From Lachnospiraceae bacterium (GTDB taxonomy: Bacteria; Bacillota; Clostridia; Lachnospirales; Lachnospiraceae), in assembly GCA_017477005.1 (NCBI GenBank), contig JAFUXY010000218.1, positions 1 through 11,280 on the forward strand: a DNA stretch of 11,280 nucleotides, in the 5' to 3' direction. Of this stretch, positions 5,491 through 11,280 are shown piece by piece. How positions within the stretch are numbered: position 1 is the first letter of the stretch; every line of letters begins with the position of its first letter. Position numbers and translations under genes: made by a program. The notes below the pieces were generated by a model, which did not search any database, was not told where the DNA came from, and saw only the letters and a program-made list of their open reading frames with translations.

Positions 5491-5955
5491 TTATGCACTA
5501 CTACCCACTGCAACAACCTTCCCATCTTTCACGATCAGATAGAGGGTGATATAGGACCCCAAGTATTCTTCTACGAATTTCTTTTTTGAAACAGTCGTCT
5601 CATGCGATACAGATAGATCTACGCCAAATTTTTTTACTTCATATGTCGGAGCTTCCGATTCCCAAACATATATTTTTTTTGCAATCTTGAAATCATAGTT
5701 TTTTGATATTGGTTTAGCATTATCCCAATCCCAATTAAATTGCTTCTTCCCGTATGCCATGTTGGGAGCGGCCACTTTTTTAACCCTCATGGTATCATCC
5801 GTTGTGTAGATAGTCTGCACAGCCGTATCATTCATCGAAAAAATATAGCATCCATCTTTTGGAGCAGCATTGACTCCAATAGGCGGCACCATAGATAAAA
5901 CCAAGAGCAAACTTATGGTAACAAGAACGAAAGACTTTTGTTGTAATTTTAACAT
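5491..5955 (-). CDS. Secreted 154-aa protein of unknown function
   Basis: AAGAAAGGAGCTGTT precedes the ATG. Residues 1-30 form a Sec signal peptide: positive start with Lys3 and Lys7, core VLVTISLLLVLSMV, likely cleavage after VNA. The mature part (about 124 residues) has FNWDWDNAKPIS, a lysine-rich middle, and a C-terminal strand pattern YITLYLIVKDGKVVAVG. It has one cysteine (residue 36), no membrane anchor and no sorting signal, so it is predicted to be released. No domain is recognised. It follows the two small genes at 6027-6566 on the same strand after 71 nt and may share their transcript. Confidence 0.85.
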   Translation of the reverse strand: MLKLQQKSFVLVTISLLLVLSMVPPIGVNAAPKDGCYIFSMNDTAVQTIYTTDDTMRVKKVAAPNMAYGKKQFNWDWDNAKPISKNYDFKIAKKIYVWESEAPTYEVKKFGVDLSVSHETTVSKKKFVEEYLGSYITLYLIVKDGKVVAVGSSA

Positions 5956-6026
5956 AACAGCTCCTTTCTTAAGACGATGTTAAAAACTGGATACTTTAAT
6001 ATGGCAAATCAACGAACCTACCTTCA

Positions 6027-6242
6027 TTACACACTCGAGTATCCCTGTACCTCGGGCAGCCTGTCTATGATTCCCTGAACGTCGATCCCCTTGTGCGTGA
6101 CATACATTTGTAGCACGTCTCTCGCAAAGTCCTCATCCACTCCGTTATGTTTGGCAATCTCCTCGACCGGTTTTTCTGCGTCCATATCTATCATAATTCC
6201 TTCGATCAATCTTTCAAGTCCAATTTTCGTGTATTTGCCCAT
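6027..6242 (-). CDS. Small helical protein, unknown function (71 aa)
   Basis: GCGAGGTAAAAG precedes the ATG. The sequence is helical throughout, with LERLIEGIMIDMDAEKPVEE followed by IAKHNGVDEDFARDVLQMYV, and ends near GYSSV. The central HNGVDEDFARDVL part looks like a small helix-turn-helix or UBA-like fold, but no family is certain. Its start lies 33 nt after the stop of the 96-aa gene upstream, so the two are very likely co-transcribed and may act together. Confidence 0.8.
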   Translation of the reverse strand: MGKYTKIGLERLIEGIMIDMDAEKPVEEIAKHNGVDEDFARDVLQMYVTHKGIDVQGIIDRLPEVQGYSSV

Positions 6243-6275
6243 CTTTTACCTCGCTTCCATCACTGCGTCCGATAA

Positions 6276-6566
6276 CTACTCTCCCAGCCCTTGATACAGC
6301 ATCTGGTTATACGCCGCATTCGCCTCTTCGCTTGCCTTCTTCTCCTTCCACGCCGCAATCTCGCTCATAATGGCAAGCATCTCGTCCACCACAATTTCCT
6401 CGTACCTTGGCTGTACATTATACAGGTAAGACGTCATGCGGCGAATTGCTTTGGGGCTCCCAAGATTCTTTGCCACTAAATTCCCCAGTTCCTCAGAAAA
6501 GCCAAGCGCTATCATTTCAGTTACGAGCTCATCGCGCGCGGACGTCCATTCTGCATTTCCCGACAT
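6276..6566 (-). CDS. Small helical protein, unknown function (96 aa)
   Basis: AGGGGTGAGCC precedes the ATG. The protein is all-helical: TSARDELVTEMIALGFSEEL, then NLVAKNLGSPKAIRRMTSYL, then IVVDEMLAIMSEIAAWKEKK. It has no cysteine, no signal peptide and no membrane segment. The LGFSEELGNLVAKNLGSPKAI part is reminiscent of a UBA-like three-helix fold; this is a fold impression only. It is the first gene of the 6566-6027 pair, transcribed away from the SOS operon. Confidence 0.8.
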   Translation of the reverse strand: MSGNAEWTSARDELVTEMIALGFSEELGNLVAKNLGSPKAIRRMTSYLYNVQPRYEEIVVDEMLAIMSEIAAWKEKKASEEANAAYNQMLYQGLGE

Positions 6567-6593
6567 CGGCTCACCCCTTCCCGCCTATCTTCC

Positions 6594-6625
6594 GTCTATC
6601 TTAAACGATTAGCGAATTATAATCA
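6594..6625 (-). promoter_or_regulatory. Putative promoter of the 6566-6027 gene pair
   Basis: On the minus strand TTGATT is followed by 17 nt and TAAGAT. Overlapping it, a perfect TATAAT (6616-6621) lies inside TTGATTATAATTCG but lacks a good -35. Either would give a short leader before the ribosome site of the 96-aa gene. Confidence 0.35.
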
Positions 6626-6672
6626 ACACATTCTTTTGCGACCTGTGGCGAAAATCGGTATTGGGACCCAAT

Positions 6673-6763
6673 GCAGAAACCAATAACCAGAAAGCGGAAC
6701 CGGATACCAAGGCAGAAACCAATAACCAGAAAGCGGAACCGGATACCAAGGCAGAAACCAATA
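6673..6763. repeat. 39-bp tandem repeat, 2.3 copies
   Basis: Two identical 39-bp units (6673-6711 and 6712-6750) start GCAGAAACCAATAACC. A third copy is cut after 13 bp (6751-6763). The length is a multiple of three, and one plus-strand frame reads AETNNQKAEPDTK per unit to a stop at 6787-6789. That frame has no start codon or ribosome site, so coding is not supported. It lies between the divergent genes, upstream of the SOS promoter. Confidence 0.85.
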
Positions 6764-6804
6764 ATACGCATTCGCACACAAACTCTTAACAAGATTCAAA
6801 ACAT

Positions 6805-6818
6805 CGAACATATTTACG
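6805..6818. promoter_or_regulatory. Weaker LexA-box-like site upstream of the -35
   Basis: CGAACATATTTACG shares CGAACATAT with the main LexA box but has a degraded right half. It ends eight bases before the -35 hexamer. A second, weaker operator bracketing the promoter is plausible. Confidence 0.4.
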
Positions 6819-6826
6819 ATTTTCTC

Positions 6827-6856
6827 TTGACAAAGCCTTTCCCAGCGTGCTATTAT
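6827..6856 (+). promoter_or_regulatory. Sigma-A promoter of the SOS operon
   Basis: TTGACA (6827-6832), an 18-bp spacer, then TATTAT (6851-6856). This predicts transcription starting near 6863, immediately before the LexA box. A consensus -35 and a good -10 make this the strongest promoter in the window. Confidence 0.75.
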
Positions 6857-6871
6857 CTGTTTACCGAAAAA

Positions 6872-6885
6872 CGAACATATGTTCT
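6872..6885. promoter_or_regulatory. LexA (SOS) operator
   Basis: CGAACATATGTTCT matches the Gram-positive LexA/DinR consensus CGAACRNRYGTTYC at 13 of 14 positions and contains the perfect dyad GAAC-ATAT-GTTC. It lies just downstream of the -10, where bound LexA would block initiation. The downstream SRAP gene is a recognised SOS-associated family, which independently supports the call. Confidence 0.85.
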
Positions 6886-6940
6886 ATAAACTTATATACA
6901 GCACACTGGAAATAGAAAGCGAAATAGAAAGGACACCATT

Positions 6941-7354
6941 ATGAATACTGCTAACTCCACTGACACCGCCCTTCCGGTCATCAATATCATTACCAATTAC
7001 CACAACGAACTCGTCAATGATGCCGTCCATCTTGCTCGGAGGATGAACCAGGCCATGCGAACTGTGGCAGTAACAGGTATCACCGCTCCCCTCTTCGATC
7101 AGCTTAAGTACAATTTTGCCCTCCTGGAAGACCTCCTGGACCAGTACGAGGAGACAATAAACGCCAATGAGCAGATTGAGGATGTCCTGGACGATATCCG
7201 GATCCTACTTTTGGAGGTGGAAGGGGCATCGGTGCAAAATGCATCGGCACAGAACAAATCGGTGAAAAATGCATCGGTGACAGAAGTATCATTTTCCGAA
7301 ACAAGATATGCAGAACCTGGCAAGGTGCTGATAGGTAACCAAAATGCGGCGTGA
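6941..7354 (+). CDS. Unknown 137-aa protein, first gene of the SOS operon
   Basis: GAAAGGACACCATT precedes the ATG. Residues 12-93 are predicted helical: a segment with YHNELVNDAVHLARRMNQAM, then LKYNFALLEDLLDQYEETI, then an acidic helix EQIEDVLDDIRILLLEVE. Residues 96-115 are four pentapeptides, ASVQN ASAQN KSVKN ASVTE, followed by a short tail. It has no signal peptide, no membrane segment and no cysteine. It starts 56 nt downstream of the LexA box and precedes the SRAP gene by 56 nt, so it should be induced by DNA damage together with SRAP. No family is recognised. A coiled-coil partner or regulator is a reasonable inference from the helices. Confidence 0.85.
   Translation: MNTANSTDTALPVINIITNYHNELVNDAVHLARRMNQAMRTVAVTGITAPLFDQLKYNFALLEDLLDQYEETINANEQIEDVLDDIRILLLEVEGASVQNASAQNKSVKNASVTEVSFSETRYAEPGKVLIGNQNAA
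7226..7285 (+). repeat. 15-bp coding repeat (pentapeptides)
   Basis: Four 15-bp units based on GCATCGGTG encode ASVQN-type pentapeptides at residues 96-115 of the SOS-operon protein. They look like recent in-frame duplications forming a flexible linker. Confidence 0.75.
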
Positions 7355-7410
7355 GCATCCTGAAACTCCATCTGCTCAGCCTAACACCAAGTAAAAAGAG
7401 AGGTGATACT

Positions 7411-8043
7411 ATGTGCTGCAAATACTTTATTAGCTCTGACCCCGAAATCCGGCAATATGTAGACGCAGCAAAACATAATCCGTTGACTTCTAAAATGATA
7501 GATGTGCTTGGAAAACCATTAGTGACTCGAGGTGGCGTGGTTCCCTCAAGCATTGCCCCGGTCATTGCTCTGACCAAGGCAAGACGGTCGGACGTATTCC
7601 CAATGGTATGGGGCTTTGACATCAAGGGAATAGACCACCCAATTATAAATGCCAGGACAGAAACGGCAAGTGAGAAGAAATCATTTCAGCAAAGTTGGAA
7701 AAACTGTCGCTGCGTGATTCCGGCATCATACTATTATGAATGGGGACAGGCACAGCCACAAGACAACCGAAAAATCAGGTACGTGATCCAGCCTAAAGGA
7801 GTCACCATCACTTTTCTCGCAGCGTTGTATCGTTTTCAGAAATATGGAGATTTGAAATATCCTGTTTTTACGATTCTGACCAAAGAGCCAAGCGATAGTT
7901 TAAGACAAATCCACGACCGAATGCCCGTGGTACTGCCAGAATCGGTCGTTTCAAGCTGGATAAATCCAGATCGAAGCCCAGAAGAGATTGTAGAATACGC
8001 CCTCACAGAATTTGTGGCAGAGCGGGAGACTGCGAGAGTGTAG
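7411..8043 (+). CDS. SOS response-associated peptidase (SRAP, YedK/HMCES)
   Basis: The ATG at 7411 follows GAGAGGTGATACT and gives MCCKYF, as the family requires a cysteine at position 2 after Met removal; an ATG at 7351 would bury it. Key residues are visible: Cys2, the NARTET motif (Asn80, Arg82, Glu84), Glu110 in YYYEW and His168 in IHDRMPVVL. At 210 residues it is of normal length. SRAP proteins recognise abasic sites in single-stranded DNA and form a thiazolidine DNA-protein crosslink through Cys2 that shields the site at forks. The upstream LexA box predicts damage induction. All expected active-site residues are present, so it should be functional. Confidence 0.97.
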   Translation: MCCKYFISSDPEIRQYVDAAKHNPLTSKMIDVLGKPLVTRGGVVPSSIAPVIALTKARRSDVFPMVWGFDIKGIDHPIINARTETASEKKSFQQSWKNCRCVIPASYYYEWGQAQPQDNRKIRYVIQPKGVTITFLAALYRFQKYGDLKYPVFTILTKEPSDSLRQIHDRMPVVLPESVVSSWINPDRSPEEIVEYALTEFVAERETARV

Positions 8044-8180
8044 CTTTTAGAAGCATTTTTTTATGAAGCAAGGTTTTTGAATCAAATTGAGATACGCCAT
8101 TTAGTTTTTACGATATTGGATTTTGAAAATATAGGGCATTTTCTTGCCAACACCGCCCAAATACTATATACTACCACCTA

Positions 8181-8250
8181 AGACATTCATCCCTTTTGCA
8201 CTTTCCCAGGTTCAGTGCATAAGCGTCGTTTCTGGATGGATGTCTTTTTT
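8181..8250 (+). terminator. Double-stem terminator of the SOS operon
   Basis: AGACATTCATCC (8181-8192) pairs with GGATGGATGTCT (8234-8245), twelve pairs with one G-U. It encloses an inner hairpin TGCACT / AGTGCA (8197-8202 and 8214-8219) and unpaired joints. A six-T tract ends at 8250. Such a long closing stem with an inner hairpin is larger than a usual terminator, so a structured 3' RNA is possible. Confidence 0.75.
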
Positions 8251-8363
8251 GTTTTTTAGGGGCTTTGACGGCTTTTACTTTTGATGCCTTTTGTTTTTTT
8301 GGGAGCTTATATAATTTTTGAGGCTTTGAGGGTTTTGTCGAGCAACTCAAAAAAAATCAATAA

Positions 8364-8440
8364 CGAAAACAGGGGATTAGCGTTTCAGCCATCCCCCGAT
8401 TTCATTGATAAATGCATTTCATTCAGTATAGCACAAAAAC
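8364..8440 (-). ncRNA. Candidate small RNA, copy B
   Basis: Minus-strand order: TTGCCA, an 18-nt spacer, extended -10 TGCTATACT, a leader with AAATGCATTTATCAATG, then the terminator stem GGGGGATGGC / GCTAATCCCC (8388-8397 and 8372-8381; nine of ten positions pair) with loop TGAAAC and TGTTTTCG after it. It aligns with the module at 3027-3110 in promoter, leader and stem, although loop and arms differ. It also lies 60 nt past the 207-aa gene and would terminate it. The predicted RNA is about 60 nt. Confidence 0.45.
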
Positions 8441-8498
8441 GACGCAGGTGGCAATGGTTTCTGGTGCAATGCGGGAGCTAAAAATCGACCCAATCCTT

Positions 8499-9122
8499 CT
8501 ATGCGTTCTTAAACTTCTCCTTGAACGCATTAAATTCTGCGGATATTTTTAACCTCTTCTCTTTCAGATCCTTATGAAACTCTTCTTTTTTAGTGGCACG
8601 CATCCGCTCTCTTGTCTGACGTTCCATCTCTCGCTGCATCTTTTGGGCTTCCTCAACCTGGGCAGAGATTACAGCGGCATCAAAGCGTAATATTTCAACC
8701 TTGAAACCTGAAAGCCTGTCGTCTATGTCCGACTCATCACTCTCGTCAGCAAGCGCTACAATAGCGGTGGTACCATCCTGAAGTTTTTCTGTCACGGCCT
8801 CCATCAGCGAGGCATCCTCAATCGCGTCCTCTGCGTCCAATAAGCTACCCGCAAGCGCCCCGTATGACCCCATAAGAAGCATGCCAATAGGGCCACCCAT
8901 GATTCCAAGCAGACCACCAACCAATCCGCCTATCAATGTATCGTCCTGCGTATGAACGCCGGAATCAAAGCTGTCACATAAAGTAACGCCTTGTCCCTCT
9001 TTTTTTATCAAAGCCATCTGTAGTATTGTTGCACTCTCGGTTACCGGGCTTTTGCTCAAAACATTAAGCGCCTGGTAGCCTTCGCTTTCTATCTCAAAAA
9101 TTGCTGCTATAACGTTCTGCAT
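8499..9122 (-). CDS. DUF1269-like glycine-zipper protein
   Basis: The N-terminal 50 residues form an alpha/beta half starting MQNVIAAIFEIESEGYQALN. Residues 62-94 are a glycine-rich hydrophobic stretch, TLIGGLVGGLLGIMGGPIGM then LLMGSYGALAGSLL, typical of a glycine zipper that can insert in or associate with membranes. A second alpha/beta half (residues 104-149) includes DGTTAIVALADES and VEILRFDAAV. The C-terminus (155-207) is a charged coiled coil. This layout fits the DUF1269 or related stress-protein families; the coiled-coil tail is longer than I would expect. The start follows AAAGGGGATAAAAAGAAG. Function is unknown; a stress role is inferred from the family. Confidence 0.75.
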   Translation of the reverse strand: MQNVIAAIFEIESEGYQALNVLSKSPVTESATILQMALIKKEGQGVTLCDSFDSGVHTQDDTLIGGLVGGLLGIMGGPIGMLLMGSYGALAGSLLDAEDAIEDASLMEAVTEKLQDGTTAIVALADESDESDIDDRLSGFKVEILRFDAAVISAQVEEAQKMQREMERQTRERMRATKKEEFHKDLKEKRLKISAEFNAFKEKFKNA

Positions 9123-9227
9123 CTTCTTTTTATCCCCTTTCTACTGAGTATTGATTTATCTGCCTATAGTTGCATACTACCACACCTCTGCCTTATCCGC
9201 CACAGAAACATAGAAAATGAAAAGCCC

Positions 9228-9254
9228 GATAACCTCCACGCTCACCGGATTATA
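9228..9254 (-). promoter_or_regulatory. Possible promoter and hairpin before the 207-aa gene
   Basis: On the minus strand TGTTATAAT (extended -10, 9249-9254 for the hexamer) is followed by CCGGT...ATCGG, a weak five-pair stem, and GCTTTTC. The hairpin could terminate transcripts from the DUF3841 gene while the -10 starts those of the 207-aa gene. No good -35 is seen. Confidence 0.3.
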
Positions 9255-9362
9255 ACACAGTCGCATTTCCCCAGTTCACATCCTGGTACTTCTGAACTGA
9301 TGAAATGATGTAACTGACAAATTACATAAAACTATAAAAACGGAGATTCCTAACATGACCAC

Positions 9363-9959
9363 TTAATTGTGTTTGTATTTCCCCGTCACGAAAAATCTTG
9401 CGTCACGGATCATTTCTTTCCTTAGCTCCCAAATCGTTGCTTGCACCCAATACCCCCGTCTCATCCATTCATTGTCTAATTTTGTAACGTCAAAAATTCC
9501 CTTCCAGCTCTCTTCACAAAACTTTCTCCGTTCATCAGAAGGCAGCGTATCAAAAATTGCATACATCTGGTCATCTTCGTCTTCTGTTTCACTCAAATAC
9601 CAATCGTTAAGAACAAAGTGCCATAAATCGAAGTCTGACAGCAGCACCTGGTCACTTGTAATCTCGAACTCTATGCATACATACGATTCATTTCCCGCTC
9701 CATAAGCCCAGCGCTCCCTTCTCAAATCTGGCTTTTTGTGCTTTCCCTCCTGCATATACCACGCCCATACGGGATATTCTACACCTTCCGGCGGTGGGCC
9801 GATACGTTCCTTCATATTTCGGACCAGCCAGTCGTATGCTTCTGCACTCAAATCAGCCATGCTGCTTTTCGCTGGATTGCATCGGTATACGCCTGTTTTC
9901 TGGATAATGTTCCATATCTCAACCGGCTGTATTGTCCATAAGATCATTCGTAGCGCCAT
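9363..9959 (-). CDS. DUF3841 family protein
   Basis: The product is 198 residues. The N-terminus MILWTIQPVEIWNIIQKTG, the GVYRCNP box, YDWLVRNMKERIGPPPEGVE and VWAWYM, then RRERWAYG, are hallmarks of DUF3841. The middle has VCIEFEITSDQVLLSDFDLW and LNDWYLSETEDE; the end has the aromatic WVQATIWELRKE. The family is widespread in Firmicutes, soluble, and without an established biochemical role. Two starts are possible: the ATG at 9957-9959, or the ATG four codons later, which gives the more usual MILWTI start. Neither has a strong ribosome site. It lies 75 nt after the uridine kinase and may be co-transcribed with it. Confidence 0.92.
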   Translation of the reverse strand: MALRMILWTIQPVEIWNIIQKTGVYRCNPAKSSMADLSAEAYDWLVRNMKERIGPPPEGVEYPVWAWYMQEGKHKKPDLRRERWAYGAGNESYVCIEFEITSDQVLLSDFDLWHFVLNDWYLSETEDEDDQMYAIFDTLPSDERRKFCEESWKGIFDVTKLDNEWMRRGYWVQATIWELRKEMIRDARFFVTGKYKHN

Positions 9960-10034
9960 TTCTTTTCGATATTATTATCATCCCTCATTTTGGTATTCTT
10001 TTAAATATCCTTTTCGCTCTCATTATGAGCTTAT

Positions 10035-10678
10035 TCAAATCTCCTCCCTGTTGGCTTTTTGCTTGTTCTCTTGCGACTTAAGCAACGCTTCTATTCTGCC
10101 TTTTATCAAACCTAAAGCGACTTCATTCCTCCCGCCATTTATGATAATATCCGCGTGTTTCTTCGTTGGCTCGACATAGATATAATGCATAGGTTTCACC
10201 GTGGAAAGATATTGCTCGGCTATTCCCTCAACATCCCTTCCTCGTTCTTTTACATCCCTTATTACGCGCCGCAAAACCCTTTCATCAGCGTCCGCTTCAA
10301 CATATATCTTTATGTCAAACAGTTCCCTTAGGTCATCATTCTGTAGAACCAATATGCCTTCAACGATTATTACTTCACACGGACGAATTCTCACAGTATC
10401 CTTGGAACGATTGTGCGCGGTAAAATCATATATCGGACATTCAATGCACTTGCCGTCCTTCAATTCTTTGATATGCTTGATCAGCATTTCCGTCTCAAAG
10501 GCATCCGGCTCGTCATAGTAATTTTTCTCCTGCCCTCATAAGGAATGTCGTCACGAGCTCTATAGTAGTTATCGTGGCATATGACCGTAATCCTGTCCTT
10601 GAATTCCTCCTTCAGCCGGTTCGTGAATGTGGATTTTCCTGAACCTGTGCCTCCTGCAACACCGATTATCGCGCCCAC
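10035..10678 (-). pseudogene. udk: Uridine kinase, one-base frameshift
   Basis: The first 52 codons carry the P-loop GVAGGTGSGKST and the CHDNYYRARDDIPYE motif. The frame then breaks at a run of five As (plus-strand Ts 10522-10526). With six As it continues NYYDEPDAFETE into the intact rest of the enzyme: ECPIYDFTAHNRS, VIIVEGILVL, VEADADERVLRRVIRD and NEVALGLI. The restored length is 214 residues, normal for uridine/cytidine kinase, which phosphorylates these nucleosides in pyrimidine salvage. The GTG at 10676-10678 is preferred, seven bases after GGAGG; the ATG at 10682-10684 is too close to it. A homopolymer sequencing error would restore the gene. If real, the protein is truncated before the substrate site. 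Confidence 0.9.
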
Positions 10679-10719
10679 AACCATCCCTCCTTTGTTTCGT
10701 CCATTCCTCGCAAACAATA

Positions 10720-10791
10720 GAAAGAACCTGTCCAAGTACTCATTCTTTCAGATGAATTTAGGAAAGAGCCTGTCCAAGCATTCATTTTTCA
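10720..10791 (-). repeat. Two tandem 30-bp hairpin repeats in the udk leader
   Basis: GAAAGAACCTGTCCAAG (from 10720) and GAAAGAGCCTGTCCAAG (from 10762) begin two copies matching at about 27 of 30 positions, 42 bp apart. In the first copy GAAAGAA and TTCTTTC (10720-10726, 10743-10749) form a seven-pair stem. In the second, changed bases keep most pairs. Both present CTTGGACAGG in the loop on the minus strand. Position and structure suggest a cis-regulatory leader. Confidence 0.6.
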
Positions 10792-10832
10792 AACTATTGT
10801 GTTGAGTTTTGGGCATCCTCGTATTCAGTCTA

Positions 10833-10916
10833 TTAAGTTAGGCGTGTGCAGATTGTCTGAGAACCATCCACCTTCTCGCAGCAATATCCCTGAACTATCA
10901 GTTCTTCCAAATGCAC
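10833..10916 (-). CDS. Possible 27-aa ORF after the zinc-finger gene
   Basis: A GTG at 10914-10916 opens HLEELIVQGYCCEKVDGSQ, ending TICTRLT at a TAA (10833-10835). Its composition is protein-like, but the ribosome site (AGAGGA) is 16 nt away. A competing 31-residue frame starts at the ATG at 10918-10920. It could be the remnant tail of a lost gene. Confidence 0.2.
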   Translation of the reverse strand: MHLEELIVQGYCCEKVDGSQTICTRLT

Positions 10917-10926
10917 TCATACTGCT

Positions 10927-11280
10927 CTATTCCTCTGGTTGGTAGCCCTCATATTCGCCAAACTCTTCCTCCATTATCTCGGAGCACACATCAACACACT
11001 CATCGCAGATATACACTCCGTTCGGGCCGGAAATCAACCTTCTAACCTGGTTCTGGTTTTTTCCACAAAACGAGCATCTGACTTGTGCGTTTATACTGCC
11101 CGCCCCAGCGCTGTCCTCAATCACCGAATCCGGCTCCTCGCCCTTTTCAAGCCTTTCCTTCTCCTGCAAGACCTTGAAGTATCGCTCGACAGAAATCTGA
11201 TCTTCCTGCGAAAACGAGTCATACCGTTCTAAAACTGCGTTCCGTCTTATAATAGAGTTGTTTCCTAACCCTATTTTGAC
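10927..11280 (-). CDS. Stand-alone ClpX-type zinc-finger protein (partial)
   Basis: The frame is open from the window edge for 117 residues to TAG (10927-10929), so the N-terminus is missing. The first half is helical, with [20 protein letters not shown] and [14 protein letters not shown]. The second half is a C4 zinc finger of the ClpX N-terminal type: CSFC (visible residues 69-72) and CDEC (92-95), with the family core [20 protein letters not shown] between and after them. In ClpX this domain dimerises and binds adaptors and substrates ahead of an AAA+ ATPase. Here an acidic tail [14 protein letters not shown] and a stop follow instead, so there is no unfoldase. It may be a ClpX adaptor or competitor, which is inference. 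Confidence 0.85.
   Translation of the reverse strand, partial: VKIGLGNNSIIRRNAVLERYDSFSQEDQISVERYFKVLQEKERLEKGEEPDSVIEDSAGAGSINAQVRCSFCGKNQNQVRRLISGPNGVYICDECVDVCSEIMEEEFGEYEGYQPEE

Noticed and set aside
5334..5525. Minus-strand 63-aa ORF across repeat D
   Set aside because: It overlaps the end of the secreted protein, has no ribosome site, and its apparent conservation is explained by the structured repeat.
6671..6889. Plus- and minus-strand ORFs across the 39-bp repeat
   Set aside because: A repeat length divisible by three keeps all frames open; none has a ribosome site and the plus ORF runs through the SOS promoter.
7351..7410. Upstream start for the SRAP gene
   Set aside because: It would place 20 residues before the catalytic cysteine that must be at position 2; the ATG at 7411 has its own ribosome site.
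9354..9365. Plus-strand start with ribosome site CGGAGATTCCTAAC before an ATG
   Set aside because: The frame stops after three codons and lies at the end of the opposite gene.
10481..10530. Programmed -1 frameshift in udk
   Set aside because: The A5 run in AGG AGA AAA ATT is not a proper slippery heptamer, and uridine kinases are not known to use frameshifting.
1..11280. tRNA or rRNA genes, insertion sequences, integrases
   Set aside because: No cloverleaf, rRNA core motif, transposase or recombinase motif was seen on either strand, although the decayed gene train suggests past mobility.

Overview
The window looks like chromosomal or integrated accessory DNA from a low-to-mid GC Firmicute, most likely a Clostridia/Lachnospiraceae-type gut bacterium. 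The pointers are AGGAGG-type ribosome sites, Gram-positive signal peptides, a Firmicutes LexA (SOS) box, an SRAP protein starting MCCKY, and DUF3841 and ClpX-type zinc-finger proteins. The taxonomic call is inferred from family resemblance; no 16S or housekeeping block is present.

Layout. (1) Positions 1-1000: the tail of a plus-strand gene with its terminator, then mostly decayed or non-coding DNA. (2) 1107-2673, minus strand: a secreted 484-residue low-complexity protein with 14 octapeptide repeats and a Gln/Asn-rich tail, followed by a frameshifted small hydrophobic ORF. (3) 2870-3110: repeated structured elements and a terminator. (4) 3045-5165, minus strand: a tightly packed train of very small genes with good ribosome sites. 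Several are intact (150, 50, 27 and 45 aa) and at least four are broken by stops or one-base indels. (5) 5334-5955: a structured repeat and a small secreted protein. (6) 6027-6566, minus strand: two small cytosolic proteins of unknown function. (7) 6673-8250, plus strand: a 39-bp tandem repeat, a sigma-A promoter flanked by two LexA-box-like sites, an unknown 137-aa gene, an SRAP abasic-site protein, and a double-stem terminator. (8) 8364-9122, minus strand: a glycine-zipper DUF1269-like protein and its terminator. (9) 9363-11280, minus strand: DUF3841, a frameshifted uridine kinase preceded by two tandem hairpin repeats, and the C-terminus of a stand-alone ClpX-type zinc-finger protein.

The clearest functional unit is the SOS pair at 6800-8250. 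A near-perfect LexA operator sits just downstream of a TTGACA/TATTAT promoter and drives an uncharacterised helical protein plus SRAP, which caps abasic sites in single-stranded DNA. The second notable theme is duplicated non-coding modules. An extended -10 promoter, short leader and intrinsic terminator occur as a unit twice (3027-3110 and 8364-8440) and look like a small-RNA family. A CCCC/GGGG hairpin module also occurs twice (2918-2975 and 5380-5450).

The number of broken small genes means that either this is a decaying mobile-element remnant or the assembly carries indel errors. In-frame nonsense codons argue that at least part of the decay is real.
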